From: Rhodococcus wratislaviensis
GTDB lineage: Bacteria > Actinomycetota > Actinomycetes > Mycobacteriales > Mycobacteriaceae
Direction: 5' to 3'
Assembly (NCBI RefSeq): GCF_900455735.1
Contig: NZ_UAUI01000024.1
Span: 216,001 to 280,000, forward strand
DNA: 64,000 nucleotides
Shown: positions 17,511-25,716 of the stretch, in pieces
Layout: every line of letters begins with the position of its first letter
How positions within the stretch are numbered: the first letter of the stretch is position 1
Translations under genes and position numbers: made by a program
Notes under the pieces: model-generated
What the model was told of the DNA's origin: nothing
Database searches by the model: none
Seen by the model: the letters and a program-made list of their open reading frames with translations, nothing else

Positions 17511-17632
17511 AGAATGGGAAGTGTGCGCAGAATGCAGGATCTACGCGCCTAATATTGCAGGAGAAATGCCCACTGGGGCGGAGGCCCGGCCACCCCACCG
17601 GCAGGGCCCGTCGGTGGAAGGATTCGCAGGAC

Positions 17633-18628
17633 ATGACCGACGCGAGAGACACGATGCTGGCGGAGGAGGATCGGCGCCTGATCCATGCGCTCCAAATCGC
17701 GCCGCGGGCCCCGTGGACCGCGCTGGCACCCATCCTCGGAGTGGACGCCGTCACGATTGCCCGCCGGTGGTCCCGACTGCAGTCCGAGGGGCTGGCCTGG
17801 GTCACCGCCTACCCGGCCACCGCGGAACGCGTGCTCGCGCTCATCGAGCTGAAATGCCCGCCCGGCCGCACACGCGCTGTGGCGGACGAGATCGGTCGCG
17901 ACCGCGAAGCCATCACCATCGACCTGACGACCGGCGGCCGCGACCTGCTCGTCACCACCGCATTCGAGGACCATGAGCAGCTGAGTGACTATCTCCTCGA
18001 ACGCATGGGATCGCTCGACGGAATCTCGGACATGACCACCCACGTACTCACGGGCATCCACACCGACGCCCGCAGCTGGAGACTCAGGGCGCTCGACTCC
18101 ACGGAAGCCGCTGCCGTGCAACAACTCGCCAACAGCGCCCCGGCACCTCGTCGACTGCGGGCTCATCCGAAGGACGAGGCGGAGATCCTTCGTGAACTCG
18201 CCACCGACGGCCGCCTGCCCGCGACCGAGATCGCCGCACGGCTGTCCCTGAGCGTCGACAGCACGCGCGCATCGATGAACAACCTGCTCGCCTCGGGTCG
18301 CGCGGTGATTCGCACGGAAGTCGCACGGCGGCACTCCGGTCGACCGGCATACGCCTGGTACTTCCTGAAGTCGCCGGCGCGATCGATGGATCAGGTACTC
18401 GACCGACTGTCGACTCTCAGCGACGTCCGGCTCCTCGCCCCCACCATCGGTCCCTACAGCATCATCATGGCGATGTGGCTCCGAAATCTCGACGAGGTGC
18501 GCAAGTTGGAAACGGTCATCGAGCAGCATTGCCCCGACGTGATCATCGAAGACAGATCGCTCGTGCTGCGCACGCCCAAACATCTCGGTAGGCGACTGAC
18601 CGCCACAGGCCAGACCTCGCGCGGGTGA
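17633..18628 (+). CDS. Lrp/AsnC-family regulator, double-domain
   Basis: 331 residues from ATG 17633, with two consecutive Lrp modules. Module 1 has a helix-turn-helix at about residues 12-45 (EDRRLIHALQIAPRAPWTAL) and module 2 one at about 180-215 (DEAEILRELATDGRLPATEI), each followed by a ligand (RAM-like) domain. The frame is open further upstream, but MTDARDTML with GCAGG before it is the sensible start. It is divergent from the DUF3100/M20/sdaA operon and probably senses an amino acid such as serine. Confidence 0.86.
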   Translation: MTDARDTMLAEEDRRLIHALQIAPRAPWTALAPILGVDAVTIARRWSRLQSEGLAWVTAYPATAERVLALIELKCPPGRTRAVADEIGRDREAITIDLTTGGRDLLVTTAFEDHEQLSDYLLERMGSLDGISDMTTHVLTGIHTDARSWRLRALDSTEAAAVQQLANSAPAPRRLRAHPKDEAEILRELATDGRLPATEIAARLSLSVDSTRASMNNLLASGRAVIRTEVARRHSGRPAYAWYFLKSPARSMDQVLDRLSTLSDVRLLAPTIGPYSIIMAMWLRNLDEVRKLETVIEQHCPDVIIEDRSLVLRTPKHLGRRLTATGQTSRG

Positions 18629-18662
18629 GTCACTGACGGCAGCGATCGAACGTCACCCCATC

Positions 18663-18719
18663 GATCGCCCAATGTCACCGCGGTTCATTCTGATTGACCG
18701 GCTGTGACATTGGGCGATC
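18663..18719. repeat. Hairpin repeat, copy 1 (16-bp perfect stem)
   Basis: GATCGCCCAATGTCAC (18663-18678) pairs perfectly with GTGACATTGGGCGATC (18704-18719) around a 25-nt loop. A second element of the same length and loop sequence lies at 19466-19512; about 80% of the shared 49-nt core matches. Copy 1 starts 34 nt after the Lrp stop and may end its transcript, but no T-run follows. Confidence 0.7.
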
Positions 18720-18748
18720 ATGCGTCGGTGGACGCTATGAAATGTTTC

Positions 18749-18830
18749 TTGACAACGCGTCGTGCGAGTGAATAAGTTGTTGCCTACATCACTGACACTC
18801 TGTTGTGTGAACTGACGCACTGTTGTCTGA
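18749..18830 (+). promoter_or_regulatory. Promoter and tandem 20-bp direct repeats before the DUF1097 gene
   Basis: TTGACA (18749-18754) and TAAGTT (18773-18778) at 18-nt spacing form a promoter. Downstream, ACTGACACTCTGTTGTGTGA (18791-18810) is directly followed by ACTGACGCACTGTTGTCTGA (18811-18830), matching at 17 of 20 positions. Adjacent repeats with a two-turn period in a leader suggest a tandem protein-binding site. Confidence 0.55.
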
Positions 18831-18868
18831 CCTATTTCATCCCCAACCATCGACAGAAGCGGACCGCC

Positions 18869-19495
18869 ATGTCTTCACAGACCAAGGGAATCCTGATCCA
18901 GGCGGTGCTCGGTGCCGTCCTCATCTCGATTCTGATGATCCCGTTCCAGGGCCTCACCCCCTTCGCCCCGTACAGCGCGATGCTGATCCTTCCGGTGATG
19001 CTGTTCTTCACCCTCCAGGCGCCTCCGAAGGCCCTCCTGGGGATGTTCCTGAGTTTCGCGTGCGGTGTCGGCTGGGCCGGGTTGTTCATGCTGGTCAAGG
19101 CCGCTCTGCCCGGGGTGCCGTTCGAACTGATGATGGGGGTCGGCGTGGCCCTCGTGATCTTCCTGATCCTGTCGGTGCACCCGATCCTGCTGGGACGCAC
19201 ACCCTTCGGAGTGGTCCCGGCGGTGCTGCTGGGCCTCATCGAGTCGTTGCTCGTCATGCTGCTGACCCCGATGCTCGCCCCCGGCGAACCGGGGCCGAAC
19301 CTGCTGTGGCTCCTCGTCATCTTCGGTTACGGCTGCGTCATGACCTTGATCCTCGTCGTGGTGCAGGACCGGCTTATCAGTGCGGCGCTCGGGACGACGT
19401 GGCGTTCCGCCCCGGCGGAGGACGCACCCAGCTCGCAGGTCCCGTCCACGCAGTCAGCGGGCAATCCCGATGTCACAGCGGTCCAATTCGACTGA
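18869..19495 (+). CDS. DUF1097-like inner-membrane protein
   Basis: 208 residues from ATG 18869, with about five to six hydrophobic helices (for example GILIQAVLGAVLISILMIPF) and a hydrophilic tail from about 180. It resembles DUF1097 (YcdZ-like) membrane proteins, function unknown. It stands alone behind its own promoter and is bracketed by two hairpin repeats. The second repeat encodes its last residues (PDVTAVQFD) and its stop codon lies in the repeat loop, so the repeat's insertion may have reset the C terminus. Confidence 0.68.
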   Translation: MSSQTKGILIQAVLGAVLISILMIPFQGLTPFAPYSAMLILPVMLFFTLQAPPKALLGMFLSFACGVGWAGLFMLVKAALPGVPFELMMGVGVALVIFLILSVHPILLGRTPFGVVPAVLLGLIESLLVMLLTPMLAPGEPGPNLLWLLVIFGYGCVMTLILVVVQDRLISAALGTTWRSAPAEDAPSSQVPSTQSAGNPDVTAVQFD

Positions 19496-19512
19496 CCCTC
19501 TGTGACATCGGG
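19466..19512. repeat. Hairpin repeat, copy 2 (13-bp perfect stem)
   Basis: CCCGATGTCACAG (19466-19478) pairs perfectly with CTGTGACATCGGG (19500-19512). The 21-nt loop keeps the GCGGT...TGACC core of copy 1 at 18663-18719. Compensatory stem changes (AT in copy 1, GC here) keep the pairing, which supports selection on structure. Confidence 0.7.
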
Positions 19513-19557
19513 CGCCGGGTGTGTGCGCCGCGGAGTGCCGGGGACTACGGTCTGCCT

Positions 19558-20187
19558 ATGGACGACGGTGGACTCGAGGGACTCGTTGCGCGCGCCCGGG
19601 CGCTGACCGAGCCGGGCACGCGCCGCATTCTCGGGATCGCCGGACCGCCCGGCTCGGGCAAGAGCACCGTCGCTGCGGCCGTGCTGGCGGCGCTGGGACC
19701 GTCCGCGGTGGTGGTGCCGATGGACGGATTCCATCTGGCGGGTGCGGAATTGATCCGCCTCGGCCGGGCCGGGCGCAAGGGCGCGCCGGACACGTTCGAC
19801 GCCGCCGGGTACGTGGCGCTGCTGCGCCGGCTGCGTGAACCCGACGGCGAGACCGTGTACGCCCCGCAGTTCCACCGTGAGGTCGAGGAGTCCTACGCCG
19901 GGTCGATCGCCGTCCCGCCGGACGTCCCGCTGGTGATCACCGAGGGCAACTATCTGCTCCTCGACGAGCAGCCGTGGGCGAGGGTGCGCGGCCTGCTCGA
20001 CGAGGCATGGTTCCTCGCCCCGGACGACGACGAGCGCGTCGCCCGGCTCGTCGAGCGGCACGTCCGCTTCGGCAAGTCGCCCGATGACGCCCGAAAATGG
20101 GTGCGGCGCAGCGACGAACGCAACACCGCGCTGGTCGCGCCCGGCCGAACCCGCGCCGACGTCGTCGTCCTCGGCGACCCGCTGTGA
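19558..20187 (+). CDS. P-loop nucleoside/sugar kinase-like protein (FrcK/PanK-like)
   Basis: A 209-residue kinase with Walker A GPPGSGKST (about 27-35), the MDGFHLAG motif (about 58-65) of the pantothenate kinase/uridine kinase-like group, and EGNYLLL near residue 128. Similar proteins are called nucleoside triphosphate hydrolase or putative fructose-transport kinase. It converges on the inositol-type cassette with 6 nt between, so it may work on a sugar or polyol there, but co-regulation is not shown. Confidence 0.8.
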   Translation: MDDGGLEGLVARARALTEPGTRRILGIAGPPGSGKSTVAAAVLAALGPSAVVVPMDGFHLAGAELIRLGRAGRKGAPDTFDAAGYVALLRRLREPDGETVYAPQFHREVEESYAGSIAVPPDVPLVITEGNYLLLDEQPWARVRGLLDEAWFLAPDDDERVARLVERHVRFGKSPDDARKWVRRSDERNTALVAPGRTRADVVVLGDPL

Positions 20188-20193
20188 GCGGGT

Positions 20194-21195
20194 TCAGGCC
20201 GGGTACTCGATCGGTTCCATCCGGCCGCTGGTGAGTGAGCGCGTCGCGGCCTCGGCGATCGCCTGCGCCTTCAGCGCCTCCGACAGGGTCGGGCCGATGT
20301 CGGCACCGTTCTCCAGCGCGTCGACGAAGTGGTCGAGCGCGGTGCGGTAGCTGGCCCTGATCCGTTCGAACCATCCCGCGTGCAAGCCGTCGTCGACCAC
20401 GCGGCCCGCGCTGTACCGGGAGACGGATCCGGCGCGCTGCCGTCGCGCCTCGACCATGCCGGTCGAACCGAGGACCTCGATGCGTTCGTCGTAGCCGTAG
20501 CCGATCCGCCGGGTGCAGTCGATCTGGACGAGCGCGCCGCCGGGCAGACGCAGGGTCACTGCCGACGTGTCGACGTCGCCGTACTCGGCGAGGCGGGGTT
20601 CGGCGAGCGTGGACCCGGTCGCGAAGACGGACTCGGGGTCGAGCCCGGAGATCCACCGCGCCAGGTCGAAGAAGTGGACGGTCTGGTCGCGCATCTGCCC
20701 GCCCGAGACCGCGATGTACTCGAGCGGCGGCATCGCCGGACCGCGGCTGGTCATCTGGATCAGCTCCACCGAACCGATCTCGCCGGACGCGACCACCCGC
20801 TGCAGTTCGGCGTAGTCGCGGTCGAAGCGGCGGTTGAAATCGACCATCGCCCGCAGCGATCGGGCCTCGGCGAAGCGCACGATATCGACGGCGTGCGCGA
20901 GATCGAGATCGATCGGTTTCTCGCACAGGGCCGGGATTCCCGCCGTCGCCGCGGCGCGAAGGTGCTCGGCGTGGGTGTCGGTGGACGACGCAATGAAGAC
21001 GGCGTCGATTGCCGTCGGGTCGAAGACCTCCGCGAGGTCGGTGGTCGCGCGGCTGCCGTGCCGCTTGGCGAGGTCCGTCGCACGGGCGAGGTCGATGTCG
21101 AAGACGAGAGCCAGGTCGACGTCGGGGTGCGCGGCGAGGTTGGCACCGTGCACGCCGCCGATGAATCCGGCTCCGATGAGGGCGAAACGCTGCAT
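20194..21195 (-). CDS. Gfo/Idh/MocA oxidoreductase, inositol 2-dehydrogenase-like
   Basis: A 333-residue NAD-dependent dehydrogenase: Rossmann motif GAGFIGGVHGANL at the N terminus, CEKPIDLDLA (catalytic Lys) near residue 92, and HFFDLARW near 171. It closely resembles inositol 2-dehydrogenases (IolG), which oxidise myo-inositol to the 2-keto form. It follows a second family member by 1 nt and lies in an operon with a sugar MFS carrier and a universal stress protein. Inositol is likely but other cyclitols or sugars are possible. Confidence 0.85.
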   Translation of the reverse strand: MQRFALIGAGFIGGVHGANLAAHPDVDLALVFDIDLARATDLAKRHGSRATTDLAEVFDPTAIDAVFIASSTDTHAEHLRAAATAGIPALCEKPIDLDLAHAVDIVRFAEARSLRAMVDFNRRFDRDYAELQRVVASGEIGSVELIQMTSRGPAMPPLEYIAVSGGQMRDQTVHFFDLARWISGLDPESVFATGSTLAEPRLAEYGDVDTSAVTLRLPGGALVQIDCTRRIGYGYDERIEVLGSTGMVEARRQRAGSVSRYSAGRVVDDGLHAGWFERIRASYRTALDHFVDALENGADIGPTLSEALKAQAIAEAATRSLTSGRMEPIEYPA

Positions 21196-21196
21196 G

Positions 21197-22381
21197 TCAG
21201 ATACCGACCTTTTCGTGTGCGAAAGCGGGGACGACCCAGGCGGAGTCGGCGGCGTGGGAGGCGGCGGTCGCCTCCACGAACTGGACGCCGATCAGGCCGT
21301 CGCGCCCGGCGGGGAAGGACAGATCGCGGATGGTTGTGGGCTCGCCGTCGCGGCGGGCGCGGAGTTCGTCCGCGAGGTCGCGGTAGAAGTTCGCGAACGC
21401 CTCGAGGAAGCCCTCGGGATGCCCCAGACCGGGGCGCGTGAGCCGGGTGGCGTCCTCGGACAGCGTGCGCATTCCCTGCGTGAGGATCGTGGTGCCGCCG
21501 TCGAGGTCGCGCACCGTCAGGTGGTGGGGATCCTCGTGCCGCCATTCGACGCTCGCGGTGTCGCCGAAGACCCGGATGCGCAGGCCGTGCTCGTTGCCGG
21601 TGGCGGCCATGCTCGCCCACAGCGTCGCGGGTGCCCCGTTGGACAGGGTGAGGCGCACGGTGGCGTTGTCGAACACCCGCCGTCCGGGGACGAGGGTGTC
21701 CAGTTCGGCCGACATCCGGGTGGCCTCGAGGCCGGTGACGTACCGCAACAGGTGGAAGGCGTGGGTACCGAGATCGCCGACGACGCTGGGGAAGCCCGCG
21801 ACGTCGGGGTCGGTGCGCCACCGCGCCTGGCGGTGTTCGCCGATTTCGAGGGGTGTCGCCGCCCACCCGGACGCGTGTTCCACCGCCACGAACCGGATCC
21901 GCCCGAGGTCGCCGTCACGCACCATCCGGGCCGCGTGCCGGACCATGGCGTAGGCCGAATAGCAGTGCGGGACGGCCAGGATCGCACCGGACGCCTCGGC
22001 GATCGCGACCAGTTCCGCAGCCGACGCCGAGTCGGTGGTGAGGGGCTTCTCGCACACCACCGAGATGCCCGCCTCCAGGAACGCGCGCGCGATGTCGAAG
22101 TGGCTGTCGTTCGGGGTGGTCACGGCGACCACATCGACGCCGTCCTCGCGGGCGGATTCCCGTTCCGCCATCTCCCGGTAGTCGCGATACGTGCGATCGG
22201 CCGGCACATTGAGGCTCTCCGCGATCCGCGCCGACGATGCGCCGTCTCGTCCGAAGACCCCGGCCTGCAGGACGTAGCGGTCGTCGAGACGCATCGCGTA
22301 GCGGTGGGTCTTGCCGATGTCGGCACCCTGCCCGCCCCCGACCATGCCGGCGACCAGGCGCAGGCTCCCGTGCTTGCTCAA
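21197..22381 (-). CDS. Gfo/Idh/MocA oxidoreductase
   Basis: A 394-residue member with GMVGGGQGADIGKTHRYA at the N terminus, CEKPLTTDSA (catalytic Lys) and VGDLGTHAFHLLRYVTG. The longer length and opening match the scyllo-inositol/sugar dehydrogenase-like branch found in inositol clusters. The start is TTG at 22381, fixed by AGGAG 5 nt upstream. It lies 8 nt after the stress-protein gene. Substrate inferred from the neighbours only. Confidence 0.83.
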   Translation of the reverse strand: MSKHGSLRLVAGMVGGGQGADIGKTHRYAMRLDDRYVLQAGVFGRDGASSARIAESLNVPADRTYRDYREMAERESAREDGVDVVAVTTPNDSHFDIARAFLEAGISVVCEKPLTTDSASAAELVAIAEASGAILAVPHCYSAYAMVRHAARMVRDGDLGRIRFVAVEHASGWAATPLEIGEHRQARWRTDPDVAGFPSVVGDLGTHAFHLLRYVTGLEATRMSAELDTLVPGRRVFDNATVRLTLSNGAPATLWASMAATGNEHGLRIRVFGDTASVEWRHEDPHHLTVRDLDGGTTILTQGMRTLSEDATRLTRPGLGHPEGFLEAFANFYRDLADELRARRDGEPTTIRDLSFPAGRDGLIGVQFVEATAASHAADSAWVVPAFAHEKVGI

Positions 22382-22389
22382 CTCGTCTC

Positions 22390-22749
22390 CTACTGAGGGG
22401 TTTTGACCGCGAGAACCGGGATCGGGGATTGCAGGATGAGGCGCTGGCTCACGCTGCCGAGCAGGGCCTTGCCGACCGCGCTGCGGCGTTTGACGCCGAT
22501 CACGAGACGTTCGATGTCGGGTCGTTCGTCGAGCAGGTCGAGCACGGCGGTCGCGGGATCGCGGTCTCCACGGCCGATGCGGTCGAGGACGGTCACGCCG
22601 TCGTCCGCGAGAGTGTGCACCTCTTCGGGTTCGGTGAGGGAGAGGTTCACCACCAGGAGGTCGGTGCCCAGCATCGCGGCTTCCTTCTTGCCGGCGAGGA
22701 GGGCGTGCGATCCTTCGGAGGAGTCGGTCACGGCTACGAGCACTGTCAT
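22390..22749 (-). CDS. Universal stress protein (UspA family)
   Basis: A 119-residue one-domain Usp. The ATP-binding pattern G-x2-x9-G(S) is seen as GVKRRSAVGKALLGSVSQRL near the C terminus, and VLVAVTDSSEGSHAL opens the fold. The start is ATG 22749. It is embedded between a sugar transporter (37 nt) and a sugar dehydrogenase (8 nt). A similar Usp sits in a 2-hydroxyacid dehydrogenase operon at 52013-52408. Confidence 0.86.
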   Translation of the reverse strand: MTVLVAVTDSSEGSHALLAGKKEAAMLGTDLLVVNLSLTEPEEVHTLADDGVTVLDRIGRGDRDPATAVLDLLDERPDIERLVIGVKRRSAVGKALLGSVSQRLILQSPIPVLAVKTPQ

Positions 22750-22786
22750 GGGATCAACCTTTCTGCGGGCACGGTGCGGGCGACTG

Positions 22787-24205
22787 TCACGAGTAGTCGC
22801 GCCGGAACTGGTCTTCGAGTTCCTCGAGCGAGCGGCCACGGGTCTCCGGAACCTGGGTTTTGATGAAGACGAGTGCCAGCACGCCGAGGCCGGCGAAGAT
22901 GAAGAACGTCGCACCGATTCCCAGTGCGGCCACGACGGGCGGGAAGAGCAGCGCGACAACCGCGTTGGCGATCCACAGTGCGAAGATGCAGACGCCGATG
23001 GCGAAGCTGCGGATCTTCAGCGGGAAGATCTCCGACAGCATCAGCCACACCAGGGGGCCGATCGTGGCCTGCATCGAGAAGACGAACAGCACCACGAACG
23101 TCAGGATCAGGTAGGCCTTGAGGGTGCCGTCGGGCAGCAGGAACGCGGACAGGCCGACGAGCACGTGGAACGTGGTGGTGAGGGTGAAGCCGCCGATGAG
23201 CATCTTCCGACGGTCGATCCGGTTGATCAGGGCGACGCCGGTGAGGACGCCGAGCACGCTGAACAGACCGTTGAGGGTGTTCGCGACGATGGCGGCGTTG
23301 GAGGAGAATCCGGCGTCGCCGAGCAGCTGGGTGCCGTAGTACATCACCGAGTTGATGCCGGTGGCCTGCTGGAACACTCCGAGGCCGACGCCGATGAAGA
23401 TGAGGCGGCGGATCCATTTCACCGACAGGTCGGCGGCCCCGCCGGTCTGTGAGAGCTTCTCTTCCTCGGCGAGCGCCCGAACTTCCTCCAACTCGGCACG
23501 TGCCCGCTCCGGGGACCGAACCTGGAGAAGCACGGCGAGCGCTTCGTCGTGTCGGTCCTGCGACATCAGCCAGCGCGGGCTCTCCGGCATCCGCAGCATT
23601 CCGGCGAACAGGAAGATGGCCGGAATGACGGCGACCAGAAGCATGAAGCGCCAGACGTTCTCGTTCTCGCCCCAGATGTTGAAGATGATGGCGTTGATCA
23701 CGAATGCGGCGAACTGTCCGACGACGATCATGACTTCGTTGCGGGAGACCACGCTGCCGCGTCGTTCGGTGGGGGAGATCTCGGAAAGGTACACGGGCAC
23801 GGTCGCGGATGCGCCGCCGACGGCGAGGCCGAGGATGAAGCGGAACAGTGCGAGCACCTCCCACGTCGGGGACAGCACGCAGCCGAGCGTCCCGATCATG
23901 AAGATGATCGCGAGCACCAGAATGTTGTGCCGGCGCCCGAACCTGTCGGACATTCGTCCGCCGATGAGAGCGCCGATCGCGGCACCGAAGATCAGGATGC
24001 TGACCACCAGGCCTTCGGTGAACGAGGTGAGCTGGAGGTCTTCCTTGAGCGGTTCGAGTGCGCCGTTGATGACTCCGGTGTCGTATCCGAAGAGCAGGCC
24101 GCCGAAGGTGGCGACGACGGCAATGATGCCGAGTCTGTGCGAGTGCCGCCCGGGGGCGTCGGCAGGCAGGGACGGGGCGGTAGTTCGGGTGAGATCGCTG
24201 GCCAT
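22787..24205 (-). CDS. MFS sugar/polyol transporter (sugar porter family, IolT-like)
   Basis: 472 residues from ATG 24205; GAGGAG lies 6 nt before it, while two earlier ATGs (24211, 24229) have no spaced ribosome site. Sugar-porter signatures are present: GGLLFGYDTGVINGAL in helix 1, DRFGRRH after helix 2, PESPRWL before the central loop, and PETRGRSLEELE at the C terminus. It leads the operon with Usp and two Gfo/Idh/MocA enzymes, so inositol or a similar polyol is the likely cargo. Confidence 0.9.
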   Translation of the reverse strand: MASDLTRTTAPSLPADAPGRHSHRLGIIAVVATFGGLLFGYDTGVINGALEPLKEDLQLTSFTEGLVVSILIFGAAIGALIGGRMSDRFGRRHNILVLAIIFMIGTLGCVLSPTWEVLALFRFILGLAVGGASATVPVYLSEISPTERRGSVVSRNEVMIVVGQFAAFVINAIIFNIWGENENVWRFMLLVAVIPAIFLFAGMLRMPESPRWLMSQDRHDEALAVLLQVRSPERARAELEEVRALAEEEKLSQTGGAADLSVKWIRRLIFIGVGLGVFQQATGINSVMYYGTQLLGDAGFSSNAAIVANTLNGLFSVLGVLTGVALINRIDRRKMLIGGFTLTTTFHVLVGLSAFLLPDGTLKAYLILTFVVLFVFSMQATIGPLVWLMLSEIFPLKIRSFAIGVCIFALWIANAVVALLFPPVVAALGIGATFFIFAGLGVLALVFIKTQVPETRGRSLEELEDQFRRDYS

Positions 24206-24231
24206 GAACATCTCCTCGACGTATTCCATGT

Positions 24232-24255
24232 ACAGAACACGTAATGTGTTTATGT
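24232..24255. promoter_or_regulatory. Weak inverted repeat upstream of the sugar transporter
   Basis: AACAC (24236-24240), GTAAT, GTGTT (24246-24250), with ACA and TGT at the flanks. It lies about 30 nt before the transporter start and could be an operator for the cassette. Arms are short. Confidence 0.25.
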
Positions 24256-24382
24256 CCGAACAAAGCTAACCCATTGTGACTCGAGGCGCAACGGCAAGCC
24301 AATCATCGGGCGGTTCCCACGGCGCGATCGGCCGATCCCTACCCACGAGTAATAGAACGCACGATCTGTTATCGTTCGCGAT

Positions 24383-25021
24383 ATGCCCAGGCCACGCGTC
24401 CACGACCTCGACGACGCGCTCGATGCCGCCGAACGGCTGGCCGTCGAGGGCGGGCCGAGCGCGGTGACCCTGCGTGCGGTCGCCGCGGCCACGGAGATGT
24501 CCAACGGCGCCATCTATCACGCCTTCGGCTCCCGGGGCGGGCTGGTCGGGCGCGCCTGGTTGCGGGCAGCGCACCGATTTCTCGACCTGCAACAGGAATC
24601 GGTCGAGGACGCGCTGGGGCGTGGTCCCGTGGACGCCGTCGTCGCTGCCGCCGACACCCCGGCCGTCTTCGCCGAGCGGTTCCCGCAGTCGTCGCGGCTC
24701 CTTCTCACCGTTCGCCGCGACGAACTGCTCGGATCGGAAATTCCCGACGACGTCGCCACCGAGTTGTCGCGCCTCGACTCCGTCCTCGTCGAACTGTTCG
24801 TCCGGTTGGCGCTCGCGCTGTGGGGGCGCAGGGACGGTCGCGCGGTCGAAGTGATCGAAGCGTGCGTCGTCGGACTCCCTACCGGACTGCTGCTGCACGC
24901 CCGGCGAAAACCGGACGACGCCATGCGCCGACGCCTGGAGGCGGCGGTCCGCGCCGTTCTCGCACTCGACCCCCCGCCCCCGGGGAAACGTCACGACAAA
25001 AACACGAAAGGTTCCCGATGA
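24383..25021 (+). CDS. TetR-family regulator
   Basis: A 212-residue TetR regulator; the helix-turn-helix region is VTLRAVAAATEMSNGAIYHAFGSRGGLV (about 34-61). It is divergent from the sugar transporter (177 nt) and overlaps the start of the enoyl-CoA hydratase-like gene by 4 nt (ATGA), so it more likely regulates that gene. TGTTAT lies 10 nt before the ATG and there is no Shine-Dalgarno, suggesting a leaderless or near-leaderless transcript. Confidence 0.85.
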   Translation: MPRPRVHDLDDALDAAERLAVEGGPSAVTLRAVAAATEMSNGAIYHAFGSRGGLVGRAWLRAAHRFLDLQQESVEDALGRGPVDAVVAAADTPAVFAERFPQSSRLLLTVRRDELLGSEIPDDVATELSRLDSVLVELFVRLALALWGRRDGRAVEVIEACVVGLPTGLLLHARRKPDDAMRRRLEAAVRAVLALDPPPPGKRHDKNTKGSR

Positions 25022-25680
25022 CCGCCACCCTGACCTACCGGGACACGATCGCCGTCCTCGACCTCGGCGACGACGAGAATCGTTTCTCCCCCGAGTGGCT
25101 CGACACCGTCGATCGGCTCCTCGACGACGCCCACGAACACGGCGCGCAGGCCCTGGTCACCACGGCCACGGGGAAGTTCTACTCCAACGGGCTCGACCTG
25201 GACTGGCTGATGGCCAACGGCGACCGCGCGGACTGGTACGTCGGGCGCGTGCAGGCCCTGTTCAGCCGGATTCTGACGCTCCCCCTGCCAACGGTGGCCG
25301 CGGTCAACGGGCACGCGTTCGGCGCCGGCGCCATGCTCGGCATCGCCCACGACTACCGGGTGATGCGGTCCGACCGCGGGTACTACTGCTTCCCCGAGGT
25401 CGACATCCACATCCCGTTCACCCCTGGGATGGCCGCGCTGATCCAGGCGAAGCTGACACCACAGGCCGCAATCACCGCCATGACCACGGGCCGCCGCTAC
25501 GGCGGCGCCGACGCGCACACCAGTGGGCTGGTCGACGGGACCGCGCCCGAGGGCGCGGTCCTGGATGCCGCCGTCGACCTGATCGCGCCGCTCGCGGGGA
25601 AGGACGCCGGCACGCTCGGTGCGATCAAGTCCACCATGTTCGCGCCGGCCGTCACCGCACTCGCGTCGGGCCGATCATGA
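25018..25680 (+). CDS. Enoyl-CoA hydratase/isomerase family protein
   Basis: 220 residues from ATG 25018, translationally coupled to the TetR gene by a 4-nt overlap. The crotonase oxyanion-hole segments are visible as GKFYSNGLDLDWLM (about 51-64) and NGHAFGAGAMLGIAHDYRVM (about 97-116). The usual second catalytic glutamate region reads PEVDIHIPF. The short length fits the enoyl-CoA isomerase-like subgroup. A role in fatty-acid or CoA-thioester metabolism is inferred. Confidence 0.83.
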   Translation: MTATLTYRDTIAVLDLGDDENRFSPEWLDTVDRLLDDAHEHGAQALVTTATGKFYSNGLDLDWLMANGDRADWYVGRVQALFSRILTLPLPTVAAVNGHAFGAGAMLGIAHDYRVMRSDRGYYCFPEVDIHIPFTPGMAALIQAKLTPQAAITAMTTGRRYGGADAHTSGLVDGTAPEGAVLDAAVDLIAPLAGKDAGTLGAIKSTMFAPAVTALASGRS

Positions 25681-25716
25681 CTCGCTGACGCGAAACCTAC
25701 TGTGCGCGAGCGGCGA

